Source: Holothuria scabra (taxonomy: Eukaryota; Echinodermata; Holothuroidea; Aspidochirotida; Holothuriidae). Taken from it: 64,000 nucleotides of DNA. Position numbers and translations under genes: made by a program. Positions 23,421-35,726 of this stretch are shown piece by piece; position 1 is the stretch's first letter; each line of letters starts with the position of its first letter. Location of the stretch: the NCBI GenBank assembly GCA_037179385.1, contig CM074187.1, positions 50,006,879-50,070,878 of the forward strand. Reading direction: 5' to 3'. The notes below the pieces were generated by a model. That model had not been told where the DNA came from. It made no database searches and was given only the letters and a program-made list of their open reading frames with translations.

Positions 23421-25069
23421 ATCTTCAGACTTTTCACGAGTCAGAAACTAGATCCGTCTTCGATCGCGTCCTATTAAATTGAGAAAAATCGATCTCCAAA
23501 CACATGCTGGTCATCGGGCATCCGCCCACTCCCCCAACAAGATATTCTAGATCCGCCTATGCTCCTCGCCAACCAATGGAGGGGTCGCTTGGATAGTGTC
23601 TGACATAGGCAGGCCCGTAGCCAGGGGCCGGAGCATTCGAACGACCCACCCCAATTTGAGGGAGGTCCATTTTTCCAGTCCTGTGTTTGAAGGGTCTGCC
23701 ATGAAATATTTTTTATCTTGACATATACCAGATTACATGATGATTTGTTCTCAAAAAGAGGTGTACTGTGCGGAATTCCTGGTGAAAAGGACTTCCGTTG
23801 TGTTCAACAGTCCTCTAAAATGCCCCAGATTGCAGGAGATCTGCAGATTTCAAACTTTTCGGGGAAGCATGCCCGGACCCCTAGCAACTGCATGCTTACG
23901 GCACGCGCCACCCTCCACCGCATTTGGAAAAAAGTTTTTTTTTTTTTCTAAAAGTCCCCACGACTCTCTGGCGAAGAGCCAAGGGGCGAAAACGAAACAT
24001 TTACTCCCGGAAGAGCCCACATCTTGGAAAAAAGACCCACCCCTCCATATGGGCTGGCTACGGGCCTGATAGGCATACTATGGGCCATTCCAATCCCAAA
24101 ATGATACGCCCTTTGGCTCTGTGTAAATGACTTAACTTTCATTCACCGGGTAACAATGGTGTTATCGTCAGGGACTTGTATCTCTAATCCACAGGAGTTT
24201 TAAACGATTTTAATAATTTCCTAATTTCTTCGCCACGGCCCCCTTTGCCGAAAGGTTTGTAACGAAGCACAGTGTATGTGCAAAAGGCATGAAGATAAGT
24301 GAGTCATGTCATGGAGGTATTACGGTAATACCTCTATGGTCATGTGATGGTATCCGGAGTAACAAACATACATTCTATGCATCGAGGTGTTGGTTGTTTT
24401 TTGTGAGACATGACAAAAGCTTGGCCAAAATAAAGGCAGAAACATTGTCTTCGCAATTTGCTTTCTTCCAATTGTCAAGGCATCGCCTCTGTGTTTCAAT
24501 AGAGGTCGGGAATCTTCATCTTATACGCGTAGCTCGTACACTTTTCCATAATAGCTGGCTGCTTGAAGCAAACAATGTTCGGCTGGTCGGATGTCTATAT
24601 CTACTTCACTTTCAGGCCCGTAGCAAGTTTATAAATGCGTGGTCTGCATTGGTGTAAATCCCGGGGATAGGGGGATCATATCACCCAACATCGGGGGTGG
24701 ACCATGTAATCATCCTCCATTGTTGCAAACAGAAAAGCGTATACCGGTGTATAAGCTTTTACCGTGTTGGTCTCACATGCTTACAGTATCTCTCGTATAT
24801 GCTTTTGTCGGTTGCGTGTTTCGTTGCTAAGGTTAGCACCGTGAGATCACCGCTTTCCCCGATCCTTAACAAATAAGCAAATTTTTAGAGCGCTCCGGGC
24901 CTTCTAGTCTCATCATCGATTCTTTTGATATCAATGGTGTCTCAAACATGTTCACATTAATCATCTGCCGATTAATTTTGTTGCTTGGGAGCATAAGCGA
25001 ACGGGTTTCGTTACAGAGGAGAACAACATAAAAGAATGCAGCGCAAGAGGATTATTTTTGCCTTCCTGA
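23421..25069. other. Intergenic, no gene recognised
   Basis: Includes a short hairpin at 24313-24335 (GAGGTATTAC/GTAATACCTC). Frames at 23718-24142 and 24289-24657 show no recognised domain. Confidence 0.35.
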
Positions 25070-25770
25070 TTTTTTATTCCCTTGCGAATGCAGACAAGGA
25101 ATATATGCGATGATGATGTGTGTTTGCGTGTGTGTATGTGTGTGTGTGTATGATTCCTATTGTTTTTGGGTAGAGGTTAACAGTCATGTGGGGGTCACCA
25201 GAGATCAAAGTCCGAAAACCTTATTCACACGGTATATGAAGGTAGGAAGCTTGAGCAGATTTCGTACTTGGGTACGTGTTTTTTTTTTCATAGTGACACG
25301 AAGAGCCCTATCATTTTTAGTGGAGGTCAAAAGTCATGTGGGGTCACCAGCGTTCAAAGTCTAAAATTCTTGTTTACACGATATCGGATGATAGGAAGCT
25401 TGCATAGATGTGATACACGGTATGTAGATGCATTATGGTGGGTCAAAGGTCATTTAGGGCCACAAGGGGTCAAATTTTCAGTACAATGTTTTACACAATT
25501 CCTCATGGTTGGGGTCTTAGATACTAGGGATACTGTAAATATCAAACATATTAAGTATGGATGTGATATAGTGAGCAGAACCCTAGTTCTTCATGATGAA
25601 AGGTCCGAGTCCAGGGTCTCTCAAGGTCCGCATCTCTGAACTCGATTTACATGAAATATCTATGTAAGAGGCTTGGTTCCCTTTTATACATGATTTGTGG
25701 ATTGTTTATGAAGCACTTTCAATTTAAAAAAAGAAAAAGTCCTACATTTCAGCTACAAGGAGTCAATAAC
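25070..25770 (+). mobile_element. Composite microsatellite/minisatellite element, subfamily 2
   Basis: A head with a CCCTTGCGAATGCAGACAAGG hairpin-like start and ATGCGATGATGATG is followed by a GT/TATG microsatellite (25110-25150). About three diverged monomers follow with GAGGT-AA-AGTCATGTGGGGTC and AGTC-AAA-CTTGTTCACACG-TAT blocks. The tail (GAAGCACTTTCAATTT, about 25708) matches the tail of the 60305-61684 copy. Confidence 0.7.
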
Positions 25771-27017
25771 CTTTTAGCTATCTGGTTGACGTTGTCTTAA
25801 ATAAAACATTTCAAACTTTATCGGATGAAGCATTCGGATTCTCCTTGTAAGATGTCATGGAACCGAAAAACTTTTAATACAATATTTCGGTAAGCATGTC
25901 CTCACGGTTCACTTTTTTATCTGATACTTCATAGGCCTCTTTGTGCAGTGTTTCAGTGAGGCAGGCTACTTGTCGCTGGAACGAATAATGGATGCGTCTT
26001 TATCAACTTCTGACATTTCTTCTCAGGTTGCAAAGTTCCAAATTCAGTCTTTGCTTTCTCTGTTTTATCATAGTTATTATACCTTTCCCTGGCTGGGAAA
26101 CTCCGCGAACTGACTGCTTATGTTGAGATTCCGGTTTTCGTCAGTCACGTGACCTTGAAAGTACACGAGAGCCTTGTTGTTGGACTCTCCATACGTACTG
26201 TATGTATGCAAACAAGGTAAACCGATTGCGAAAGGTTAGATTAAGACTTCTGTCATAAATTAGAACGGCCGTAAAGCGAGAATAACTGTACCCAAACTAA
26301 AATAATGGGACAATCGAAGGCTGGGCTCGCAACAGTATTTTGGTAAGCACACTCAACAATTCCGCGAAATTGCGAAGAATAGTCACACTCAAACGATTCA
26401 ACAAACGAGTGTAACGGTTCATCAGACAAGTGTATTATACAATATTTATCAGGAGCTATGGTCGTACAAAATTTTGGGCAGCCCGCCAAGCGTAATGAAG
26501 AAGGTCTACTTCACCCTTACCGCACACTGACTGCGGTATATGATAAGCCTGTAACGTTAGGGCCTACTGAAGGTCCCAGGCGAAGGTCTTCAAACGCCAG
26601 GCATCGGAACCAGTATTTTACGCTTAAAAAGAGAATGAGAAACCCGAGAATATAGGATTTCTCCATTTATTCAAAAATCCCAGCAGAAACAGTACATCAC
26701 TTAATGGAGCCATATCGCTACCGATCGATCGTGTGCATCTTCAAAGTGACGTGATGAACTTTTCTGAAGAGCTCAACATGCTTTTACGGACAGCTACGGA
26801 CTCACCTTACAAAAACCATGAACGTACATACAGCTTTCACGTCTGTGCATACACAGTGTACGTAAGGAGTTTCACAACCAGGGAAAGGTATAATAACTAT
26901 GGGTTTATCTACTTTAAAATCCGTTTTAACAGCATTTAGAGTGTTCAACGGCAGTGGATTTCACAAGGACTTATGAAAAACTTCGGCCGGGCCGCTTGGT
27001 GCGCCATTGCCATCGTA
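25771..27017. other. Intergenic, no gene recognised
   Basis: No domain is seen in the frames at 26253-26939. No repeat recognised. Confidence 0.35.
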
Positions 27018-27025
27018 GCCGTACG

Positions 27026-28173
27026 CAGTGGCGTAGCCACGGAGTGGCACGGGGGCACGTGTCCCCTCATCCCACAGCAAAGTTGTGCCCCCCATGTGTC
27101 CCCCATCCCATTGCAATCTGCCCATCTCAACATGTTGTGAGCATTCGCACTTACATTGTATCTGCTGAAATGATGAAAGGTGAGTGGCCAATTCTTCGAA
27201 CTACGGACAACCTTTCACTTGCCCTCCCTGGTCTCGCTTCGTGGCACTGTACGCATACACCGGTAACTAAGAACCCGTTAATCAGCCACGTGTGTATCCT
27301 TTGTAGAAAACTATGCTGCGGTCTCACAAAATCACGGTGAGTCAGGTCAAACTGCTTATTGCAGCTTGGGTATACATGTGCACTCAATCGTGCTCGGGGG
27401 CTCCTCGTGTGTTAAGTCTCATCTAGCTTCCAAAACCCTCTCAATGTGAGACATGAATGCAACATGAATACTGTCAAAAGTTTACAAACTTGTCCATTTT
27501 CAAAGAGGAGTCTTGAAGAACAATTAGAAATCAAACGATTAGGACCACATAGGCCGCAAATACTGTCTGTATCGTCTTCACGTAGGTTTCCACCTAGCTG
27601 GTACAGTAAGTACGAATGATGCTAGGCTGAACGCTTTAGCTGTGCTATCAATTGAAAAGAAGTTCACAGGAGAAAATTCAAATTTTAACGTGTAATTAAA
27701 ATGTTTGTTCATCTCAAAGAAAGACGAATGCATTGTCATAGCCACGGGAACCTCGAGCCAGTTGTAAGACTAAATTCAATCAAATAATTGTGAAGTTTGC
27801 AGTCAGTTTAATGCTCATTAAATGCCATGTGAAGGCAGAAAAATGCTTCGTCCTATCCCCAATTTTGTAAATATCGCGGAGCTTCCGGGGGCTTCTCCCC
27901 CTGGACCCCCACCAGGGGCCCTAAGGCGGGCCCCTTGACCCCACGCCGTAGGTGGGAGCGCCTTCGCTCTCCCACGGGGCCCCATCAATACAAATTTGCT
28001 CCTCCATGTATTTAGACCACGAACCGCCACTGGCTGTCAGTAAGACTCAACAAAATGTAGTCATGATAGTCTCACCATAGTTATCCCTGAGTTAGGCCTA
28101 TATGTTGTGCCCCCCTATAAAAAAGTCTGTGCCCCCAGTGCCCCCCTGGTGAAAAATCCTGGCTACGCCACTG
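27026..28173. mobile_element. hAT-like non-autonomous element with exact 8-bp target duplication
   Basis: Ends CAGTGGCGTAGCCA and TGGCTACGCCACTG form a perfect 14-bp inverted repeat. Both flanks are GCCGTACG (27018-27025 and 28174-28181). The 1,148-bp interior has no recognisable transposase. The C-rich block 27883-27985 resembles 17758-17855. ORFs on both strands within it look fortuitous. Confidence 0.9.
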
Positions 28174-28181
28174 GCCGTACG

Positions 28182-28772
28182 AGGCGGGTTGGACAAGGGG
28201 CGGACTGCCCTCTAATTCTAAAAATCCAATTAAAATCTAAAAATCGATCATAAATTTTTGAAAAAAAAATCCGGTAGGAATTTGGAAAAAATTTGGGCAG
28301 CTACTTGAAATTAAAAATATTGATGTGGTTTTGTACAGAAAACTACTGAGAGTGTCCAAAATCTCAAAAAGATATGCCCGAAAAAAACATTATATAGTCG
28401 CGGGAACATTTTCATGAAAGTCAACAAAATTATAAAAAAATCTCTACAAATTCGGGCAGAGCAAAAAGCTATTACTGGCAAGGTTTGCTTCACATCTTTC
28501 ACAACACAATGCCCGAAACAGTCGAATATCCGAATTCTTTCAAACATTTGCCCGATATATGGAAACGTATCATAGCCAGGGTAACATATTTACGAAAAAA
28601 TCGAATAAATCGTGACACATTTGGGAAACTTGTCCTTTATAAGAAAAAATATTTGTGCAGCCTTTTTCTAAATCTTGTGCAACATGTTAACCGAAATGGT
28701 CGATTAATTTGAATGTACCGCAAATCTTCGCCCGGGAAACAGAAAACGCTACATTCAAAGTTAAATTTCGGG
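28182..28772. other. AT-rich spacer, no gene recognised
   Basis: Overlapping opposite-strand frames at 28311-28547 and 28485-28712 carry no known domain. Confidence 0.35.
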
Positions 28773-28895
28773 GCGATGTGCACTGTTAAACAAGAAATTG
28801 GCTAACAACAGCCCCAGTTTAATCTCTAACCCTATAACAAAGAATACAATGGATGTAATACAATGACAACAGCTAATCAAGAAACACGCATCTAC
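28773..28895. mobile_element. Palindromic MITE, copy 2, right arm partly deleted
   Basis: Matches 12053-12193: GATGTGCACTGTTAAACAAG, AATCTCTAACC, AACAAAGAATACAATGGA, then AATCAAGAAACACGCATC. The right arm lacks the internal CTTGTTAAACAGTG. Confidence 0.7.
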
Positions 28896-28939
28896 AAAAA
28901 ATTTCGTGGAAAATAAAATTTGCGATATTTAGCATGAAA

Positions 28940-29024
28940 TACACCTTTTTGTCAATGGGGTAGGATGAGGTGCATGGGCCAATATTATTCCGCCCCTACT
29001 TTCAAATTCCCTTCTACGCCACTG
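28940..29024 (-). mobile_element. hAT-like end, inverted copy of the 30451 terminus
   Basis: The sequence ending CTTCTACGCCACTG is the reverse complement of the left end of the element at 30451 for about 80 bases, including the GGGGTAGG-TGAGGTGCATGGGCC block. It abuts the repeat arm at 29025. The other end was not found. Confidence 0.65.
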
Positions 29025-29285
29025 AATTTATACCAGCATTAAATCGGCCAATCAGAAAGGCTGAATATATACCAATTTATACCAGTATTAATTCGAATTT
29101 GTACCAGTATTAAATTGAATTTATACCAGTATTAGATCAACCAATCAGAAACCCTGAATATATACCACAATTATATCGAATTTATACCAGTTTTAATTCG
29201 AATTTATTCCAGTATTAAATCGACCAATCAGAAAGGCTGAATATATACCAGTATTAAATCCAATATATACCTGAGTCGTTATTTA
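29025..29285. repeat. Foldback left arm of short degenerate tandem repeats
   Basis: Ten or so units of about 20-25 bases built on TTTATACCAGTATTAAATCG, with recurrent CCAATCAGAAAGGCTGAATA insertions. The reverse complement of the same arrangement occurs at 30340-30450 and 32204-32460. Confidence 0.8.
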
Positions 29286-30339
29286 AGGGCAAAGAAAAAT
29301 ATTGGGGAACAAGTCTTCGCACCCAGCGCATAGCGAGAGCACAGAACGTGCGAACGTTTGCAGGTGAGATCCACCAGTGACGTCGCCAAGGGATAGGGCA
29401 GGGTGCACGTGCTTCCCTGGGAAATTGCGTGGTAAAAGGTTGGAGGAGTCCAGGGTCCCCTGGTGGATAGAGACCCAGTGGTTTTTAGAGGCGAAGCCCC
29501 GGAAGCGCCTGAGTTTAAGGGTACTTGTGAGGTATCAAATTTGTCATTTGAGGGTATAGTTCTAAAAATTAGTTGGGTAACTTACAGCAGGATTTTGTTG
29601 GTAACGAAAACAACTACCAGGAGTGGATGTGACAGACATTTGAGAAAAGGGGTAGGGGACGGGGTAGGGGACGGGGTGGGGGGGGTTAACTATTGAGAAA
29701 GTAGTTGATGGGCAGTTAAATGTGGTTCTCGTAAAGAAACATGTTACTCTCTCAAGCCCTCAGACAGCCGGAAATGGCGATTCCAAGGTGTGATAAGCGG
29801 TTTTTTCGTTTGAAGATGACAGAAATTACTGCCTCGCCTTGTCCAAAGAAGAGACAAATTACACGAAATCTGGTAGTCACTCCCTGCATGACTACAGAAG
29901 ACGCATCTATTTTTGGAAAATCCCAAATCTCTTTGGGGAAACACGGGGAGGGGACACAATGCATTCATGGACACGTTCCACTGCCCCCCTCCCCCTTGGC
30001 GATGCCACTTCTGAGCCTTCCTACCTGAAACGGTTCGCGTGTTCGGAGCTCTCATTGTGCTCTGGTCGCGAAGACTTGTTCGCCCGTAACATTTTCTTAA
30101 GCCCTTAATTTCCCCTACCTTTGAAACCCTGGTGCAGCCATTGGTATTCAAAATATCTATTTGGGCCAGCCACAAGGGAATTTCAACAATGCTGGTCATT
30201 TCCACATAGGCCAGAGATTCTTGGCAGGTTTCAGGGGAGAGAGATGGGTGTCCTCTAAATAAAGTAGCTTAAGTATGGGTCGACCTCCTGAAAAAATGGA
30301 TAGTATCGCCCCTAGATGTAAATATTTGAGTTGATATGA
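29286..30339. other. Interior of the foldback structure, no gene recognised
   Basis: Between the two arms. The longest frame (29744-30205, minus) has no recognised domain. Near 29650-29690 is a G-rich tandem of GGGGTAGGGGACG. Confidence 0.4.
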
Positions 30340-30450
30340 TTATGTATTCATCCTTTCTGATTGGTTGATTTAACACTGGTATAAATTCGAACTAAAACTG
30401 GTATAAATTCGATTTAATACTGATTGGTTGGTTTAAAACTGGTATAAATT
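30340..30450. repeat. Foldback right arm, proximal part
   Basis: Inverted units AACTGGTATAAATTCGAT and TCTGATTGGTTGATTTAA, complementary to the left arm. It is continued at 32204 after the inserted hAT-like element. Confidence 0.75.
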
Positions 30451-32203
30451 CAGTGGCGTAGGAAGCAATTTGAAAGTGGGGGTGGAATAATTTTGGCCCA
30501 TGCACCTCACCCTACCCCATTGACCATTTTTTAAAAATAAAAAAAACTGATGTTTCTGAAGTGTGAATACTACTGTATTAGGAGCGTAATTTGCGACGCG
30601 CGGAGCGCCGAGCGCGCCGGAAATTTGGGTCCCAAATTAACGCATTTGTAAATTTGGAGCTTGTATTTCAAAAATTAGTTTAGATTTAAGGTTTCCTGTA
30701 AGTTTAGATTCAAGGTTTCCTGAAGGAAATTTGACTGTTCTGGGACTATCGAAGAATCTGCGTTTCCACTTAATATATATCTGAGATAGCATGGCGACTG
30801 AAGATCGTTGTTGTTACATAACGTTATCTAAGGAGTGCTGATTGAGACTTCTGGTGACATTCAAAGAGCTCCAAAAACTTTGTTGCCTTCATTAGACGAA
30901 AATTTTAAAAAATTAAAAGCCTACATTGAAGAAAATTTTACCGAAACGGCACTGTAGCGGCTGGGAAAAGCTTACCAGTGACTGCTTAATTAGCGACCAC
31001 TTACTGCATTAAGGGTTGCAATTAAGGGCGCGCAAAGCGCGCGGAAAATTTTGCATTTTTTAAACTAATAATTACAAATATGGAGCTTTTATTGGGAAGA
31101 ATTCGGAATTTCATGAAGGAAAAGTTGGGAAAACCGACCTGTATTTGACTAGTGTCTCAAATTGCAAATTTTAAAATTTTGCACTTTTTCGAGCCAAAGG
31201 GCAATCGCCCCCTGCCTCCTGTAGCTACGTCACTGCTCTGCAACATTGAACTATGATAAAACTTTGACACTTCAATAAGCAAAGCATCCATCTACATAGA
31301 CTACTCAACTGACAGGGTTGAAAGGTATCTGATGATAGGTGTGTATGAGAGCATTTGATTACGGTAGGCCAATGGTCCCCTGCTTGGAATATGAATTCTT
31401 GCTCGAAAGACTATCTTTAGTTGGCGTGGAGCGTACAGAAAATTTTGACAAATCGCGACCCCTCGGACAGCCGGAAATGGCATGTCTCGGGCTTGAAAGC
31501 AGCAGCTAAGTTTTCCAATTTTTGTTCCAGTGTTAACACCACTGTATCAGTCTGTTTGTAACTCCCTGGTATCAGGGGCGTATTGTGCTGCGCGAAGCGC
31601 GCCGAAAGTTTTGTCCCTTTTAAACACACATATTTAGATATGAAGCTTGTATAGCAGAAAGCTTTGGATTCTGGTTTTCTGTAAGGAAATTTAAAGAGTT
31701 GGGGGATTACTGAAGAACCTGCACTTTCTTCATATGTTGGTGCCAATTAGAGTATAATTGCACCACGACTGAATCGTTGTTGCTACATGATGTTATCTAA
31801 AGCCCACGAACAGACACTTTCCAATGACATTTCAAAAGTTTCTCAAACCTTGTTGTCCTTTTTAGACAGAGTATTTCAAAATCAAGAGCTTTCATTAAAG
31901 AAAATTTGGAACTCTATGAAAGACAGTATATAAATATCAATATAGCTGCCGGTGTCTCTTGAAGATGTGGTATCACAATGGTTAATATCCGATTTTGTCA
32001 TTTCAAGAGCTCGAAAGAAGTTTACCAAACTGATTTACGATCGAGAACAAATGCATTTTAAATTGGTTTTATTGAGATTTGGAAAAATGAAAAAAGGGTT
32101 TTTTCTGGCCCAGGAAGTGGGGAGGGCAGAAGCATGCTTCCTCCCCTCATTTTTCACTGAGGGGCTGTCGCCCCCAGCCCCCCCCCCGCTTGTTACGCCT
32201 ATG
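30451..32203. mobile_element. hAT-like element inserted in the foldback arm
   Basis: Starts CAGTGGCGTAGGAAGC and ends GCTTGTTACGCCTATG, an imperfect inverted terminus. It is flanked by TATAAATT on both sides (30443-30450 and 32204-32211). The interior contains an older nested end (GTAGCTACGTCACTG near 31237), GCGCGC-rich blocks and a reverse trace of the 178-bp satellite (31430-31490). No intact transposase. The target repeat itself contains TATAAATT units, which slightly weakens the target-duplication argument. Confidence 0.7.
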
Positions 32204-32460
32204 TATAAATTCGATTTAATACTGGTATATATTCAGCCTTTCTAATTGGTCGATTTAATACTGGTATAAATTCGATTTAGTACTGGTATAAATCGAATTA
32301 ACACTGGAATAAATTCGATTTAATACTGGTATATATTCGAATTTATACCGGGATACATTATTTTTAAAAAATACTTGTAAATTCGAATTGAAACCGATAT
32401 ATTTTCCTGTCCTGTGATTGGTCCGAATATATACCGGTATTAAATAGAATTAGGCCTATT
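32204..32460. repeat. Foldback right arm, distal part
   Basis: Units of TTCGATTTAATACTGGTATA, with TATTCAGCCTTTCTAATTGG. This is the reverse complement of the left arm near 29210-29275, almost base for base. Confidence 0.8.
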
Positions 32461-33063
32461 ACGGGTTTACGGACGCCTGATATCTTGTTCTACTTATTAA
32501 TGTTTTATATGTACATACTTTCGCATCACTTAGGCTAATGCATGTGCACACCCAAAGCATTGCCATGTGTTGGATCTTGTATAGCAGAACTCCACCCCAG
32601 CTACCATCATGCATTGCGTTTCAAGATGGCTGATTGACCACAGGTGAACTGAAAACAAAATCTTAGCATAAACAAAGCGGGATTAACCTTCTTCGTGAAT
32701 ATTGGAATAATTTATCAACGAACCTATGTAAGGAAGTAAGTTCCTGTCCTGCAGTGTGTGTTCGGTACGGTAATTGTTGGACAGCTAACTTGCGAAGACT
32801 GGAAGTTAGTTTGGTAAGTTTCATAGTTTTCTTGATCGTGATTGTAAGTAAACAGGAAAAATAAGCCATTCTTTTTACCAAGTGCACGTTCCCATTAGCG
32901 GCTAAAATTCAAAATTGTGTGACGTCACCAGAGCTTAATATATTTCGGTGACCCCGAGGTCAGCTTCCCAACTGCCCTCGCCGTTATACTTAGTACTCGA
33001 CTTCTCAGATGCCTGCCTTCTCTCTAGAGATAAGCACGTCATTGCGATTTTATAATAACCTCG
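32461..33063. other. Intergenic, no gene recognised
   Basis: No repeat or domain recognised. The minus-strand frame 32663-32887 is unsupported. Confidence 0.35.
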
Positions 33064-33369
33064 TTAAAGGCCCAGTTCTCTCACTCCAAACAGTACCGAT
33101 TCTCCTAACCTTCTTACTGAAGCCCCTCCCACAATTGTCTGAAATTCATCCTCATCCAGACACAATCTCAGTTTCTTGCTTCAGGGTGAGTATAGAAAAA
33201 ACTCAATTTGTATAATCAAAACACTCTCAGTACCGTTCATGCTGTGTAATATAAGCTTTGGCACTCTACATTGTTTAAATTAGCTGTCAATCAAAGAGCT
33301 GAGCCAATTGAGAATTTTGGAACCCGGGTACCAAAATTGTACTTCGGGTGAGAGGTTTGGCCCTTTAAA
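33064..33369. mobile_element. TTAA-type MITE, diverged copy 3
   Basis: Bounded by TTAAAGGCCCAG and TTTGGCCCTTTAA. The interior matches 1291-1598 (AGCCCCTCCCACA, CATCCAGACACAATC, ATTGTTTAAAT, AATCAAAGAGCTG) but at visibly lower identity than the 35727 copy. Confidence 0.7.
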
Positions 33370-33539
33370 CCTTGTTAAAGACTTTTGAACTTCTCCTTAC
33401 ATCATTGCAAAAGAGGGGAAAATTCTCACCAAAAGAGAGAAATTTTCGCGCGCCGCCTGCACACAATTCCAACTCAGTTAAGCACTGGCATACGTGGGGG
33501 TGGGGTATTGGACCATGGCCTCCCCCTCACGGAAACCAC

Positions 33540-33960
33540 TTATTCTTAGATCTAGAAAGCTAAAAAGACTGTTTAGATTCTCTTTACAATGCATAAAACG
33601 CAATTTTCGGCTGTCTGAGGGGTCGCGGTTTTTCCAAAATTTTTTTGCACACTCCGTGCCAATAATGGTGGCGCTCCGCTTAGATGGTCTTTCGGGAAAA
33701 ATTACATTTTTCGGGTCAAAATATTTTTTAATAATTTTCAACTTACTTTGAAGTGAGCATTTTATAACAAAAGACAATAAAGATAGCGAATTCTGAGATT
33801 CTACATAAACCGGTTAGTCTGGAAAATGCGATTTTCGGCCAACTGAGCGGCCGATTTTTCGAAATTTTCTGCACCAATTGTGGCGCTCTGTTTAGATAGT
33901 CTTTTGGTATAATTACCTTTCGTTGGGCAAGAAAAACCAAAAATTGAAATGCTCCCGTAC
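33540..33960. repeat. Two units of the 178-bp satellite family
   Basis: Two consecutive copies of the GGCTGTCTGAGGGGTCG / GTGGCGCTCCGCTTAGATG / GTCTTTCGGG-AAAATTAC order, the second starting near 33780 with GATAGCGAATTCTGAGAT. Same orientation as the main array. Confidence 0.65.
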
Positions 33961-35311
33961 ACATTTGCCAATCACCGATGCGCTTTTGTTTTGAAAATTT
34001 TACTCCAAAATTGTATGGTAGCGTGCATAGCATCAAACTGCGTGTAAAGACACAAACATTTCAGTTTTGTCCCCATTAACAACCACAATTCAACCTTCAC
34101 GACTGTTCCTGTCAAAGCCCACTGGTGCCAAGACTTTCACAGCACCCCTTCCCCAGGTCGGCGACCACTCAACATACTGCATCCCCCACCTTCAGGAAAA
34201 AGTTGGAAAAACCTGCGTACGACACTGCCGTTAAGCTTTACCGGTATATAACAGAATTAGATACCCCTTGTGGTTATCACAATGGTCTTAGTCAAGGGAG
34301 GAGAGGATAAACTTCCCCCAAAACTGTTCCGTCCCATAGAAATTTTTAAGTTGTCATTGACTAATACATCTCGACACATTTGGCCCCCTCGAAAATTTTC
34401 GCCCCTAAAAACTCCACCTCTTTAGAACCTAGTTACGGGAATGATCACCTCATCGTGCCTTTGGTGTTCTTCAGTGCCTTCTTCCCCGTAGGTTGATCAG
34501 GACTATGTCTGGGCTCCTGGGGCTTGACGTTTGTGCCTAACATTTCCCCTCCCAGTTACCTGAAACAGTTCTGTATCACATATTTGGACAGCCATTCAAA
34601 GACAGGTTGAGCCAACACACAACTACACTTTCGGAATATCAGACCTGCGTCATGCAATGTGCGATCTTCATTGACAAAGACGCTGCCTCCTTGGACCACA
34701 CTGTTCTTTCAAAAGTTGGCAAAGTTGACAAAAATTATCACTCCTAACGTGCTCCCTTTCTGTTTTAATTTTCTCACGGTATTTTATTCCGAGGTACCTC
34801 AATAACCATGACACTTTGCTTCTTATAGCAATTTTGACTCAACACATTGTGGTCACATAATACCCACCCCTGTATTTTGAGTATGTCGGTGTAGCTTTGA
34901 TTACACAATAGTGAGGATCTTACTTCAACGAACAGTTGAAAACTGTGACATAAGTCCAGTCAGCCATGCAAGGGTTTTTTTTTTAACCAATCCGGAAAGA
35001 TCCAAATATTAATTTGAGATGAATATTCATCAAATGACCACGGCAAATCGTTGTAGCCACACGCCGTCTACAATTTACGATTTGCGCAGTTGTTAGAAGA
35101 ATTTGAGAAATATGCACTTTTGATTGGCCGATTTTCACACTTCGCTCGTCAAACACGTGTTGCTGAAAACAGGTGGTACTTACATCTCTGCCAAAACAAA
35201 GTTTGTCTTCAACTGAAGTTGACTTGTAATTGGAATGTTCCTAGCTTCAATCTTGAGAGTTCTAAACTAGCTCACTGCCTAAATAACTACCACTGCCTAA
35301 TTATTATTAAG
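33961..35311 (+). promoter_or_regulatory. Upstream region of downstream nanos gene (promoter and 5' UTR not resolved)
   Basis: No TATA box is obvious near the start codon. An ATTGG (inverted CCAAT) lies at 35123-35127 and a CACGTG E-box at 35154-35159, about 150-190 bases before the ATG. The frame of exon 1 is open upstream to about 35090, but the first in-frame ATG is at 35312, so the upstream part is taken as 5' UTR. A CCAATCC near 34987 is a further candidate site. All of these are short motifs and weak evidence. Confidence 0.35.
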
Positions 35312-35578
35312 ATGGCTGAGTTTTGTCCTTTGAAGGATTATTTCGGGCTCAATGCCCTAGTTTCTAAAATCGTCGACGACGACGACCGGAAATCTTCAGC
35401 CCAAACTCAAATGTCAGCCTCTTGCACTTCTGCAAGTTCTACAGCATCAACAACCTATACTGAAAATCAGACTTACACTGCTCCTGACCACCCAGCTCCA
35501 TCGGACATGGAGATAATTCGCATGTCTAGAGTCTTCAAGGAGAGACTTAATGTGCGCCGCAGAAGAAGACCTATCACG
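35312..35578 (+). CDS. nanos: Nanos exon 1, downstream copy (N-terminal region with NOT1-interacting motif)
   Basis: Encodes 89 residues. The start is the first in-frame ATG, in the context AAGATGG. Residues 4-18 (FCPLKDYFGLNALVS) match the Nanos NOT1-interacting motif, an aromatic-x4-Y-x-G-L pattern by which Nanos proteins recruit the CCR4-NOT deadenylase. An acidic DDDD, a Ser/Thr-rich linker and a basic run (RRRRR) follow, leading to the zinc finger in the next exon. The exon ends ATCACG at 35578, followed by GTAAGT, a consensus donor. It ends after a complete codon (phase 0), and the acceptor at 48498 begins with a complete His codon. The joined protein is 147 residues, similar in size to short Nanos proteins such as vertebrate NANOS2. 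The intron is long but no competing acceptor with a Nanos finger lies between. Confidence 0.85.
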
Positions 35579-35726
35579 GTAAGTAATGTAACTTTTAGGT
35601 AGCTGGTTCGAAGCGTATGGTCATCAACCATGCCAGGGAATAAGCAAATTGCAAACCCTTCGCTAGGCCTAGAAAAGGTTTCTGAAGGGGTGTAAAATTT
35701 CTCACCTGGGGAAATGTGTTAAATTG

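Noticed and set aside
29744..30205. 153-codon minus-strand ORF
   Set aside because: Lies inside the foldback structure, overlaps several other open frames on both strands, and has no recognised domain.
35090..35311. N-terminal extension of nanos exon 1 by 74 residues
   Set aside because: The frame is open, but no in-frame ATG precedes 35312 and the NOT1-interacting motif normally lies close to the N-terminus.
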